Source: SIG307 sp964545045
GTDB lineage: Bacteria; Bacillota; Clostridia; Lachnospirales; Lachnospiraceae
NCBI GenBank assembly: GCA_964545045.1
Contig: CAZJEN010000020.1
Span: 1 to 64,000, forward strand
Direction of reading: 5' to 3'
DNA length: 64,000 bases
Positions 14,107 to 22,245 of the stretch are shown piece after piece (position 1 is the first letter of the stretch; each line of letters begins with the position of its first letter). The notes below the pieces were generated by a model. It had not been told where the DNA came from. It searched no databases and saw only the letters and a program-made list of their open reading frames with translations. The translations under genes were made by a program, and so were the position numbers.

Positions 14107-15162
14107 ATGGAACAACGTACTTATCATGAACAAACAAATATACAAAACACAAAACGTCTGCGGGAACTGATTTCTGATTTACCGTCTTATGTGGCGACTT
14201 TTTTTCGTGGCATCGAACCGGTAACCGCATCACGTACACGTATTGCATATGCGTTTGATTTGCACGTGTTCTTTGAATATATTTCTGCCACCAATCCGTT
14301 ATACCAGGGAAAACCATTGAAAGACATTGAGTTTGATTTGCTGACCAGATTAACGCCGATGGACATTGAAGAATACCTGGAGTATCTGAAATTATACACC
14401 AACAAAGAAGGAAAAGAAATTACAAATAACGAACGTGGCATCAAGCGTAAACTTTCTTCTCTGCGTACGTTTTACCGGTATTTCCATGCAAACCGTATGA
14501 TTGTTGAAAATCCGACGCTTCAGGTCACTATGCCTAAAATTCACGAGAAAAACATTATCCGCTTTGAGCCGAACGAGGCCGCGGAGTTTTTAGACCAGGT
14601 AGAAAGCGGCGCCCGCCTTACAAAGGAACAACAAGTGCGTCACGAATCCAATAAAGTCCGTGATTTAGCCATAACCACATTACTTCTGGGTACCGGCATC
14701 CGAGTGTCCGAATGTGTCGGTATTGATATTAATGATATTGATTTTTCCAGTGATCGCATTAATATTGTACGAAAAGGCGGTTACGAATCCTTTGTATATT
14801 TCGGTGACGAAGTCAGAGAGGCTCTTCTCTCCTATTTAGATGAACGCAAAAAACAGACTCCGAAAGAAGGCCATGAAAACGCATTTTTCTTATCCAATCG
14901 ACTGCAACGTATCAGTGTTCGTAATGTGGAGGTTCTTGTAAAGAAATATGCAAGAGTTGTTACGACAGTAAAAAAGATTACACCACACAAATTGCGTAGC
15001 ACTTACGGTACGGAGCTTTACAAAGAGACCGGTGACATATATTTGGTAGCCGATGTCTTAGGTCACAAAGATGTAAATACTACCCGTAAGCACTACGCAG
15101 ATATTGAGGAAGAAAGACGACGCAGTGCAAAAAATGCAGTCACACTGCGTGAAAAAAAATAA
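14107..15162 (+). CDS. XerS-like tyrosine recombinase
   Basis: 351 aa. The N-terminal SAM-like DNA-binding domain (about residues 25-140) precedes the catalytic domain. All active-site residues are present: Arg199 (G-T-G-I-R-V-S-E), Lys223 (R-K-G-G), His294 and Arg297 (H-K-L-R), His320 (L-G-H) and the nucleophile Tyr330 (K-H-Y-A). The length and long N-terminal part fit the XerS-type chromosome dimer resolvases better than XerC/XerD of about 300 aa. Nothing phage-like surrounds it, so a housekeeping role is favoured, with an integrase as the alternative. TGGAGG (14095-14100) sets the start. Confidence 0.87.
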   Translation: MEQRTYHEQTNIQNTKRLRELISDLPSYVATFFRGIEPVTASRTRIAYAFDLHVFFEYISATNPLYQGKPLKDIEFDLLTRLTPMDIEEYLEYLKLYTNKEGKEITNNERGIKRKLSSLRTFYRYFHANRMIVENPTLQVTMPKIHEKNIIRFEPNEAAEFLDQVESGARLTKEQQVRHESNKVRDLAITTLLLGTGIRVSECVGIDINDIDFSSDRINIVRKGGYESFVYFGDEVREALLSYLDERKKQTPKEGHENAFFLSNRLQRISVRNVEVLVKKYARVVTTVKKITPHKLRSTYGTELYKETGDIYLVADVLGHKDVNTTRKHYADIEEERRRSAKNAVTLREKK

Positions 15163-15203
15163 TGAATTTTACATAAATAATAAAACAAATTTGCTGATAT
15201 CTT

Positions 15204-15569
15204 TTAGCGTTTAAACTCGCTGACAATACGTTCCAATTCCATGATATCAGCTGATGTCAACAACTGGTTCTTCAGATATTCCACCAAGAAAGTATTTAAA
15301 GAACCGTTGTATACCTTATCTAACAATGCTTTGGTCTCGATATTTTGTACGGTGCGTTTGGAAATCAATGCCTTACATATAAACCCCGGATCTTCCCTGC
15401 GTACCGCACCCTTCTCTATCAAGCGGTTAATCACGGTATATGTAGTATTCTTTTCCCAACCAACGTACTCTTTAATAATTTTTGCTATATCCTTGGCCGC
15501 CAGTACTTTATTGGACCAAAGAAGCTCCATGATATTTAATTCACCTTCATGTAAACGAATATCACCCAT
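15204..15569 (-). CDS. BlaI/MecI/CopY-family transcriptional repressor (orphan)
   Basis: 121 aa. The winged-helix pattern L-H-E-G-E-L-N-I-M-E-L-L-W followed by T-T-Y-T-V-I-N-R-L-I-E-K-G and a C-terminal dimerisation part are typical of the BlaI family. These repress beta-lactamase or copper genes, usually with a neighbouring sensor such as BlaR1. No sensor, beta-lactamase or copper pump is nearby, so its target is unknown and it may regulate itself. The start at 15569 gives the family-type N-terminus and has AAGGGG upstream; longer in-frame starts reach 15650. It converges on the recombinase gene 41 bp away. Confidence 0.85.
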   Translation of the reverse strand: MGDIRLHEGELNIMELLWSNKVLAAKDIAKIIKEYVGWEKNTTYTVINRLIEKGAVRREDPGFICKALISKRTVQNIETKALLDKVYNGSLNTFLVEYLKNQLLTSADIMELERIVSEFKR

Positions 15570-15596
15570 ACATTTCAACCCCTTTACACCGTATTC

Positions 15597-15606
15597 TACA
15601 TCTGTA
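15597..15606. promoter_or_regulatory. Candidate BlaI/CopY-type operator
   Basis: TACATCTGTA is a TACA-N2-TGTA palindrome, the half-site pattern bound by BlaI/CopY-family repressors, 27 bp upstream of the repressor gene start. Confidence 0.55.
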
Positions 15607-15633
15607 TGAATCCACATATCTCCCATCCAGATA

Positions 15634-15653
15634 TTCTCAAGTTTTCTCAAGTG
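15634..15653. repeat. Tandem 10-bp direct repeat in the repressor leader
   Basis: TTCTCAAGTT and TTCTCAAGTG lie head to tail (15634-15643 and 15644-15653), one helical turn apart, just downstream of the putative -10 box of the BlaI-family gene. They could be a second regulator site. Confidence 0.5.
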
Positions 15654-15666
15654 ACGGTGTAGTTCA

Positions 15667-15695
15667 ATTCTACCATACTAGAATCCAAAAAGCAA
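15667..15695 (-). promoter_or_regulatory. Candidate promoter of the BlaI-family gene
   Basis: On the minus strand TTGCTT (15695-15690) and TAGAAT (15672-15667) are spaced 17 bp. Confidence 0.5.
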
Positions 15696-15734
15696 GGACA
15701 AAATAAATTATTTGTCATAAAATGTCATTCTGTT

Positions 15735-16961
15735 TTACCGAACACAAAACACTGCATAATACGGCACCTGCATCAAGACCGGTGTAGAATAGAAATTTTC
15801 AAATCCGAATCTGTAATATTTTTGTCCGTCACATTGATTGGACGCTTGATAGGATGCAATACTCTTCGCCTTCCCGGACGTTGAAGTTCTAAGTTCTACA
15901 GGTGTCTCCCGTCCATCTTTCATCAAAATGAAATCCACCTTAGCTTGTGCCTCCGACTCCCAAAAACACAATTGAAAAGTCTCATTGATTTCCAAGGTTT
16001 GCATCACATAATTTTCCAGTAATCCCTTTCTTATGTGCTCGCTCTCCTCTCCCATAAACGCAGAAGACATCATTCCGACATCCGGAAAATACAGTTTAAA
16101 ATGAGGCCGATTCATCTTCTGTTCATTCAACCGTAAAACCATTCCGCAATTTACCAATGCCTCGATTCCATCTTTATACAAAGCATAGGTTACTCCCTTA
16201 CGAATCAAATTAAAACGAAACTTTTTATTTTCCTTATTTAATTGTTTTGGAAGTACCCGTAAAACCTGAACTGCCATCCCAACCGTCTTTTCGTCGTAAG
16301 ATGCCTCCAAAACAGCTTTCATACGACTGTTTACCAGGCTATGAACTTCTCCCACGTTATGAACGGATTTTGATGAAATATACTCATTTACAGCTGCAGG
16401 CATTCCGCCGACAATTAAATATTCCTCAAACAAAGCCAGTAACTCCTGATGTACAATATCCGGCATCGGCTTCATATTTTGAAAATGTCCCTGTATAATA
16501 TCTATATACCAGTCGCTTCCTACAGCTGACAAGAATTCATCAAAGCCTAGCGGAAATATTTTACATGAACAAAAACGTTTCAACACCTCAGCGTCCGGCA
16601 TAACACCCGAAATAGCAATAATCGGAGAAACACACTCTAACGGTAACTGTTCTGTAAAGATCGGGCAGAAGGAAATCTCATCCAAAATAACGACAAGTTC
16701 TGTCAGATAAACTTCGTCCAACTGAAAATACTCCGCTAAAATCTCGGACACAGTATAATCTGCCGCAACTTTTTCTTCAAAAAAATCCCGGGCAGTCTTG
16801 TTCAACTCAAAATTAATATACAAATATTGAGGATAATATGCATTAGCAAACTCCATTGCCAAATAGGTTTTCCCTACCCCTTTTGTTCCATGCAACAAAA
16901 ACGGAACCGAAGTTCCGCTTTCTTTCCATTCGATTAATTTGTTTACGGCATTTCGTTTCAT
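15735..16961 (-). CDS. AAA-type ATPase with DUF4143 C-terminal domain
   Basis: 408 aa. Residues 1-200 are an AAA_14-type ATPase with Walker A G-T-K-G-V-G-K-T (25-32), Walker B V-I-L-D-E (91-95) and a sensor-like I-S-G-V (117-120). The C-terminal part (about 210-408) is a DUF4143 domain, which carries a PD-(D/E)XK-like nuclease core. Asp343 and Glu356 are present, but the usual lysine after E-x is Arg358, so nuclease activity is doubtful. These proteins are widespread and of unknown function in commensal Firmicutes. It is 23 bp before rluD's stop-side neighbourhood and looks independently inserted in the rluD-lspA cluster. Confidence 0.85.
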   Translation of the reverse strand: MKRNAVNKLIEWKESGTSVPFLLHGTKGVGKTYLAMEFANAYYPQYLYINFELNKTARDFFEEKVAADYTVSEILAEYFQLDEVYLTELVVILDEISFCPIFTEQLPLECVSPIIAISGVMPDAEVLKRFCSCKIFPLGFDEFLSAVGSDWYIDIIQGHFQNMKPMPDIVHQELLALFEEYLIVGGMPAAVNEYISSKSVHNVGEVHSLVNSRMKAVLEASYDEKTVGMAVQVLRVLPKQLNKENKKFRFNLIRKGVTYALYKDGIEALVNCGMVLRLNEQKMNRPHFKLYFPDVGMMSSAFMGEESEHIRKGLLENYVMQTLEINETFQLCFWESEAQAKVDFILMKDGRETPVELRTSTSGKAKSIASYQASNQCDGQKYYRFGFENFYSTPVLMQVPYYAVFCVR

Positions 16962-16984
16962 GCTTGCACAAATCTCCTTTTTAT

Positions 16985-17923
16985 TTATTCGTTAGAGCTT
17001 CCGTATTGATTCCGAAACTTCTGCATCAATTCAGTAAAATATTCCGGCAGCTCAGACGAAAACTCCACATACTCTCCCGTCGTCGGATGTTGGAATCCCA
17101 AAACTCCCGCATGTAATGTCTGTCCGGTCAAATGAAACGGATCCTTTTTCGGCCCGTATACCGTATCTCCCAAAAGCGGATGTCCCAAACTTGTCATATG
17201 AACTCGAATCTGATGCGTTCTTCCGGTTTCCAACTGACAAACAATATGAGCATATTTATTTCCGAACTGCTCCTTAACGGTATAATTCGTCGCAGCGAAC
17301 TTCCCTCTGGTCTGATTTACCATCATTTTCATACGTTCGTCCGGATTTCTGCTGATCAGTGATTCCACTCGCCCTTCCGTTTCCTTAAACGTGCCGTATA
17401 CCAAAGCTTCATAACGTCTTGTTATAGTATGCTCCTTAAACTGCTCCGCAAGATTTCTGTGGGCTATATCATTTTTACAGGCAACAATGATACCCGTAGT
17501 ATCTTTATCAATACGATGAACGATTCCCGGGCGTAAAATACCGTTAATACCGGACAACGAACCTTTACAGTGGTGTAACAACCCGTTAACTAATGTTCCG
17601 GAATAATGTCCCGCCGCCGGATGTACCACCATCCCTTTCGGCTTATTTACAACAATTACATCGTCATCTTCATAAATAATCTCAAGAGGAATTTCTTCGG
17701 CATCCACTTCCAACCCTTCAGGTTCCGGAATCAATACCTTAACTTCATCCCCTTCTCTCACAAAATCCTTACATCGCCCTGTATTGCCGTTAATCCAGGC
17801 GCCGCCGCTTTCAATCAGCTTTTGAACATAGGATCTGGACACCTCCGGACGATTTACCGCAATACACTTATCCAAGCGCAAACCTGCATCGGACGCAGTC
17901 GCTATGAATTTGATTTCTTCCAT
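16985..17923 (-). CDS. rluD: RluD/YlyB-family 23S rRNA or tRNA pseudouridine synthase
   Basis: 312 aa. An N-terminal S4 RNA-binding domain (about residues 12-75, R-L-D-K-C-I-A) is followed by the RluA-type catalytic domain. The active-site motif H-R-I-D-K-D-T-T-G (about 135-143) carries the catalytic Asp, and Q-L-E-T-G-R-T-H-Q-I-R-V-H is a second signature. It isomerises uridines in structured RNA; the exact sites cannot be read from the sequence. Its start overlaps the lspA end by 22 bp, the lspA-rluD (ylyB) pair typical of Firmicutes. Confidence 0.93.
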   Translation of the reverse strand: MEEIKFIATASDAGLRLDKCIAVNRPEVSRSYVQKLIESGGAWINGNTGRCKDFVREGDEVKVLIPEPEGLEVDAEEIPLEIIYEDDDVIVVNKPKGMVVHPAAGHYSGTLVNGLLHHCKGSLSGINGILRPGIVHRIDKDTTGIIVACKNDIAHRNLAEQFKEHTITRRYEALVYGTFKETEGRVESLISRNPDERMKMMVNQTRGKFAATNYTVKEQFGNKYAHIVCQLETGRTHQIRVHMTSLGHPLLGDTVYGPKKDPFHLTGQTLHAGVLGFQHPTTGEYVEFSSELPEYFTELMQKFRNQYGSSNE

Positions 17924-18411
17924 TTTTCAAAATCCTCATCTTTGTAATAGAAAATCCATAGGATACACATAACAATTGCACCACAGGTTACACCGATATC
18001 CGCCACATTAAACACCGGAAAGTTAATCAAATCAAAGGAAATCATATCGGTTACTTTTCCCATCATAATCCGATCGATGATATTTCCGATACCTCCTGCC
18101 AAAATCATGGCCAAGGTCAAACGCATCGGACGCATTTTCTTTTCCTTCGGAAGCCAGAAATAAAAAACAGCAATTGCCAGCATACCGATAATGGAAAAAA
18201 TGGTCAGTGCCAGTGTTTTATCTTTAAAAATCCCAAAAGAAGCACCCGTATTATAAATCAATCGAAAAGAGAATACATTCTTCCATACAATAATCGGTGC
18301 TCCCGATAACGTATTACGGGCCCATAGCTTTGTTACCTGATCAACAATCAATACTACCGCTATTAATACCGAATGAAACAAACAATCTCCGATAAACTTT
18401 TTACGTTCCAT
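17902..18411 (-). CDS. lspA: Lipoprotein signal peptidase (signal peptidase II)
   Basis: 169 aa. LspA removes signal peptides from prolipoproteins in the membrane. Four transmembrane helices are visible. The catalytic aspartates lie in G-N-I-I-D-R and F-N-V-A-D, with N-T-G-A-S-F-G-I-F as an additional conserved element. It overlaps rluD by 22 bp. A client is close by: the lipoprotein carboxypeptidase at 23739-24743 has a lipobox. Confidence 0.95.
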   Translation of the reverse strand: MERKKFIGDCLFHSVLIAVVLIVDQVTKLWARNTLSGAPIIVWKNVFSFRLIYNTGASFGIFKDKTLALTIFSIIGMLAIAVFYFWLPKEKKMRPMRLTLAMILAGGIGNIIDRIMMGKVTDMISFDLINFPVFNVADIGVTCGAIVMCILWIFYYKDEDFEKWKKSNS

Positions 18412-18421
18412 ACCCAGTCTC

Positions 18422-19516
18422 CTACTTTTCTATAATCGTCTGAAAAGCTGCCCAAAGTTCCTCATCGGATACTTCGGAATCAATATACGCCATGCCGATT
18501 TCCTTTAATAAAATAAACTTAATCTTAGCTCCGTCCGCTTTCTTATCCTTATGACAGACAGCTAAAAATTCTTCCTTTTCTAACGCGGATACTGTTGTCA
18601 GCATTCCTAATGTACACAACAGACTCATAACCTCATCGGCTTCCGCTCTGCTTAATACTCCGCGCATAACGGAAAGCTCCGCCGCAGCTACCATACCTAC
18701 AGAAACACATTCACCGTGTAATAAGGTGAAATTATTTAATTTCTCTACTGCGTGACCGATGGTATGACCGAAATTCAACAACGCGCGGTCCCCCTTCTCC
18801 TTCGGATCCCGTTCTACCACACTGCGCTTAATACAGAGACTACGATAAATCATAGCGTTCAGCACTTCGGTATCCTTTGCAATAATCTTGTCCGCATTCT
18901 CCATCAAAAAGATATGATAGGACTTATCCAAAATAAAACCGTGCTTTACAACCTCTCCGAGCCCGGCTAAAAACTCTCGTTCCGGAAGGGTATGTAACGC
19001 ATTCACATTAATATACACCGCAGAAGGCTGATAAAAAGCTCCTACCATATTCTTATAAGCTTTATAATCCACTCCGGTCTTACCGCCGATAGAAGAATCT
19101 ACCATCGAAAGCAAACTGGTCGGCATTCCGATAAAACGAATTCCGCGCAAATACGTAGCAGCCGCAAATCCGGTTAAATCACCGGTCACACCTCCGCCCA
19201 ATGCCAATAAAACATCATTTCTGTCAAAGGACTGCTCTATCAGAAACTCGTAGAGCCCGGCAACCGTGTCCAGATTCTTAGAAGCTTCACCTGCCGGAAA
19301 GATATAGGACACGCAGAAAAAGCCTTCCTTTTCAAGAAGACCGACCAAATCCCCGGCATACAAAGGAGCCACATTCGAATCACTGACCACACAAAGCTTC
19401 CGTCCATCCAATTGTAACGAACGAAGCAAAGTAACGATTCCATCATAAGAATCATCAAAAATTATCGGATAAAGCGGCGCATTATCTGCGCCGCGTACAA
19501 TCAATTCATCCTTCAT
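18422..19516 (-). CDS. aroB: 3-dehydroquinate synthase
   Basis: 364 aa. AroB converts DAHP to 3-dehydroquinate, the second step of the shikimate pathway, using NAD and a divalent metal. The NAD-binding G-G-G-V-T-G-D motif, A-T-Y-L-R-G-I-R-F, the K-T-G-V-D-Y loop and the metal ligands in H-T-I-G-H-A are visible. It lies between lspA and divIVA, where many Firmicutes have ileS, and no other shikimate gene is nearby. It starts 3 bp after the divIVA stop, so it is co-transcribed with division genes. Confidence 0.94.
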   Translation of the reverse strand: MKDELIVRGADNAPLYPIIFDDSYDGIVTLLRSLQLDGRKLCVVSDSNVAPLYAGDLVGLLEKEGFFCVSYIFPAGEASKNLDTVAGLYEFLIEQSFDRNDVLLALGGGVTGDLTGFAAATYLRGIRFIGMPTSLLSMVDSSIGGKTGVDYKAYKNMVGAFYQPSAVYINVNALHTLPEREFLAGLGEVVKHGFILDKSYHIFLMENADKIIAKDTEVLNAMIYRSLCIKRSVVERDPKEKGDRALLNFGHTIGHAVEKLNNFTLLHGECVSVGMVAAAELSVMRGVLSRAEADEVMSLLCTLGMLTTVSALEKEEFLAVCHKDKKADGAKIKFILLKEIGMAYIDSEVSDEELWAAFQTIIEK

Positions 19517-19519
19517 AAA

Positions 19520-20116
19520 TTAATCCTCATTCAAATTAATAATTTCAATATCCTCCGTATCATCACTCAAAGGATTTTCCGGCATCTGAGTCTTTTCTTC
19601 GGAATAAAGACCTATCGGTGTATCCGTAATTTCCGGAATATTTTCAAACATGGAAAGCTGGTCCAGATTAACAGAGAAGCTCTGACTGTCCAAAAGCTCT
19701 GTCTGGGAATTTACAAGACTCTTAAATTTTGCCTTATACATATCGTACTGGCGAACAAGCTCAATAGTCTGCTTACGAATCATTTCTAATTCGCGCTTCG
19801 CATCTTCCAAAATAACATTCGCCTTTGACACTGCCTCCTGTTCAATTAAAGCAGCATTTTTCATCGCATTGGACTTCGTCTCGTCTGCGGTACGTTCCGC
19901 TAAAACCAAGGCCTTCTGCAAGGTCTTTTCAATGGTTTTATAATACTGCAAACCCTCTTTCAAGGTATTCATGCGGTCTGTCATTTCCATACGCTCACGA
20001 TAGAGACTCTCATAATTCTCCAGAATCTCTTCCATAAAGCTGTCTACATCCTTTTTGTCATATCCCAAACCGCCGGATTTAAATACTTTGTTCTGAATTT
20101 CAATCGGTGTAATCAT
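19520..20116 (-). CDS. divIVA: DivIVA-family cell-division / polarity protein
   Basis: 198 aa. The N-terminal membrane-curvature-sensing segment (I-E-I-Q-N-K-V-F-K-S-G-G-L-G-Y-D-K-K-D-V-D type, with Phe13 and Tyr19) is followed by a long coiled coil (about residues 30-140) and an acidic tail. DivIVA marks septa and poles and helps place division or sporulation proteins. It is directly after ylmH, as in the ylmH-divIVA order of Gram-positives. A full MinCDE system also exists at 26359-28134, so two topology systems coexist. Confidence 0.92.
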   Translation of the reverse strand: MITPIEIQNKVFKSGGLGYDKKDVDSFMEEILENYESLYRERMEMTDRMNTLKEGLQYYKTIEKTLQKALVLAERTADETKSNAMKNAALIEQEAVSKANVILEDAKRELEMIRKQTIELVRQYDMYKAKFKSLVNSQTELLDSQSFSVNLDQLSMFENIPEITDTPIGLYSEEKTQMPENPLSDDTEDIEIINLNED

Positions 20117-20130
20117 AGTCCTTCCTTTCT

Positions 20131-20874
20131 CTACTGGTAACGTTCCAAAGTGACCGAAATACGTCCTTTCTTGGTTAGATTTCCGATTTCCTTTAACCGT
20201 GCCTTTCCTAAACCGCGAAAAGATATTACATCCTGTTCCTTCACAGCTGCCGACGGCGACGTAATCTCACGTCCGTTAATAAATACCTTGCCTCCCGAAA
20301 TCCCAGCTGCGGCACTGCTTCTTGATATACTGAAAGCTGCGGCAGCTACAGCATCGATTCGAATTGCGGAAACCGTCCTGGATATTATTTGATATTCCTT
20401 GGCAAATTCCGACGCATCAGCCTCTGCAACACAGCATACCACATTGGTGTGTCGAACCTGTGTCAGTTGCTCTGCTAAAAACGAAGCAATTCGCTCCGCA
20501 CACAAGAGGTATGCTTCCTTTTCCTTTACAAAAATGTCTCCGATTACATCTCTGTCCAAACCGAGCCCCAGAACACTTCCCAGTACATCCCGATGAGAAA
20601 ACTCTGACGCAAACTTAATATTTTTAGGAGAAATGCGAATCCCGCATATCGGAAACAGCTCCGGCGTAATCTCAATGTCCGGATGAGAAATGCAAAGCAT
20701 TTGGCGCTCCGTATCGGAAGCTCCTCCGAAAAACATATAATTAGCACCGCTTAAGACCGTCTTTGCCGTTTCAATTTCACTTAACGTCAAAAAGTCCGTA
20801 AACTCCGTTCGATATGAAAACTCGGCTCTCTTTTGTAATTCGGAAACTCGTTTTTTTAATAAAACTTCATCCAT
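20131..20874 (-). CDS. ylmH: YlmH-family S4-domain RNA-binding protein
   Basis: 247 aa. The family has an N-terminal YlmH domain and a C-terminal S4 RNA-binding domain, seen here at about residues 178-240 with S-S-A-A-A-G-I-S-G-G-K-V-F-I-N-G. YlmH is conserved in the sepF-divIVA cluster and has been linked to ribosome and peptidyl-tRNA handling. It lies 14 bp from divIVA and 10 bp from sepF, so it is part of the operon. Confidence 0.9.
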   Translation of the reverse strand: MDEVLLKKRVSELQKRAEFSYRTEFTDFLTLSEIETAKTVLSGANYMFFGGASDTERQMLCISHPDIEITPELFPICGIRISPKNIKFASEFSHRDVLGSVLGLGLDRDVIGDIFVKEKEAYLLCAERIASFLAEQLTQVRHTNVVCCVAEADASEFAKEYQIISRTVSAIRIDAVAAAAFSISRSSAAAGISGGKVFINGREITSPSAAVKEQDVISFRGLGKARLKEIGNLTKKGRISVTLERYQ

Positions 20875-20884
20875 ATAAACCTTC

Positions 20885-21517
20885 TTACTTGTTTAAAGTA
20901 GGAACCTCAAACCCGTTTTGTTCCACATAGGATAAATAATCTCCGGAAATATCAACCGACTCCGGTGAAATAATGAAAATCAAATTGGAAATCTGATGTA
21001 TCTTACCGTTCAAAGCATACACAGAACCGGATATAAAATCCATAATGCGCTGGGCCAGTTCCAAATCGATTCCTTCCAAATTTACAACCGTGGCACGCTC
21101 ATCCAGAAGCATATCACAAATATCCTGAGAGTCATCAAATCTGGTCGGTTTCATAATACTGACCTCGAATATCTTAGAAGAAGATGCGGAACGAAGCGGA
21201 ACCACGCGGCTCGTTGTCGAAACCGGACGTTCCGGACGCGTTACACGCTCTTTTCTGATTTCGGAAAAGTCCGTTTCATACGTTTCTTCCTCATAAGGCT
21301 TTGCAGGCTTTACCGGTTTCGTGGTTGTCGTCACCGTTTTCGTCACCTCTTTCCGTAAAACAGGAGCTTCTTCCGTAACCGTTTCACGTACCGGACGCTC
21401 TTTCTTTTTCTTTTCTTTCCGTTTAAAAGTCTCAGAATCAAAATTATCGAAATTGTCGAAGTCGTCCTCGTCCGTTACGCTCAGTTTCTTCAGAAAACCT
21501 TCAAAAATATTAGCCAT
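20885..21517 (-). CDS. sepF: SepF, FtsZ-associated cell-division protein
   Basis: 210 aa. SepF forms rings that bundle FtsZ and tether it to the membrane. The N-terminal amphipathic membrane anchor (M-A-N-I-F-E-G-F-L-K-K-L) precedes a charged, Lys/Glu/Thr-rich linker (about 20-120). The globular SepF domain (about 123-200) has V-V-N-L-E-G-I-D and A-Q-R-I-M-D-F-I-S-G. The start at 21517 is chosen because the anchor helix begins there and AAAGGAG precedes it; a longer frame to 21580 is unlikely. The linker is longer than in Bacillus SepF. Confidence 0.94.
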   Translation of the reverse strand: MANIFEGFLKKLSVTDEDDFDNFDNFDSETFKRKEKKKKERPVRETVTEEAPVLRKEVTKTVTTTTKPVKPAKPYEEETYETDFSEIRKERVTRPERPVSTTSRVVPLRSASSSKIFEVSIMKPTRFDDSQDICDMLLDERATVVNLEGIDLELAQRIMDFISGSVYALNGKIHQISNLIFIISPESVDISGDYLSYVEQNGFEVPTLNK

Positions 21518-21530
21518 ACCAACCTCTCCT

Positions 21531-22244
21531 TTATTCCTTTGGAAGATAAACACGATGACCGAAAATACCGGTGCCGACACGAACTAATGTAGCACCCTCT
21601 TCAATTGCAATTTCATAGTCACCGGTCATACCCATAGATAAAATATCCATATATACATTATCAATGTTTTTGGAATTGATGTCAACCATTAATTGCTTCA
21701 TTTGCTTAAAATAAATTCGATTTTCTTCTGCATCTTCCGTGTAAGGAGCAACCGTCATTAATCCACGAATTTTTATCCTGGAAAGCTTCGACAGCTCTCT
21801 TGCCGTAGCTTCTAACTCATCCGGTGAAATCCCATGTTTCGACGCCTCTCCGGCGATATTTATTTCAAGCAAAACATCGGTTATCAAACCTTTCTTTTCC
21901 GACATTTCATGAATTTCCTGTGCCAAACGAACGGAATCCACCGAATGTATCAACACCGTTTTACCGATTACATATTTCAGCTTATTCGTTTGAAGCGAAC
22001 CGATCATATGCCAATGCAACGGTTCCGTAATTTCTGCTTGCTTATCGCGTAATTCCTGCGGTCTGTTTTCTCCGAATTCAATGATACCGCATTCCATCGC
22101 TTCTCTTATAGCCTCTACCGGCATAGTCTTACTCACCGCAATCAAGGTCACTTCCTCAGGATTTCTCCCTACACGTTTACACGCAGCTGAAATTTTTCCT
22201 GTCACCTCTTTGATTGCACTTTCAATGGAATTATTTTCCTGCAT
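21531..22244 (-). CDS. yggS: YggS/PLPBP-type pyridoxal phosphate homeostasis protein
   Basis: 237 aa. This is an alanine-racemase-fold PLP carrier that buffers vitamin B6 levels. The cofactor lysine is Lys39 in A-V-S-K-T. Other family signatures are F-G-E-N-R-P-Q-E and H-W-H-M-I-G-S-L-Q-T-N-K, and the C-terminal phosphate-binding S-M-G-M-T-G-D. It corresponds to ylmE in the Bacillus ylm cluster, which matches its position before sepF. Confidence 0.95.
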   Translation of the reverse strand: MQENNSIESAIKEVTGKISAACKRVGRNPEEVTLIAVSKTMPVEAIREAMECGIIEFGENRPQELRDKQAEITEPLHWHMIGSLQTNKLKYVIGKTVLIHSVDSVRLAQEIHEMSEKKGLITDVLLEINIAGEASKHGISPDELEATARELSKLSRIKIRGLMTVAPYTEDAEENRIYFKQMKQLMVDINSKNIDNVYMDILSMGMTGDYEIAIEEGATLVRVGTGIFGHRVYLPKE

Positions 22245-22245
22245 T

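Noticed and set aside
14107..15162. Prophage or integrative element around the tyrosine recombinase
   Set aside because: No phage, plasmid or conjugation genes and no flanking direct repeats were seen; neighbours are chromosomal genes.
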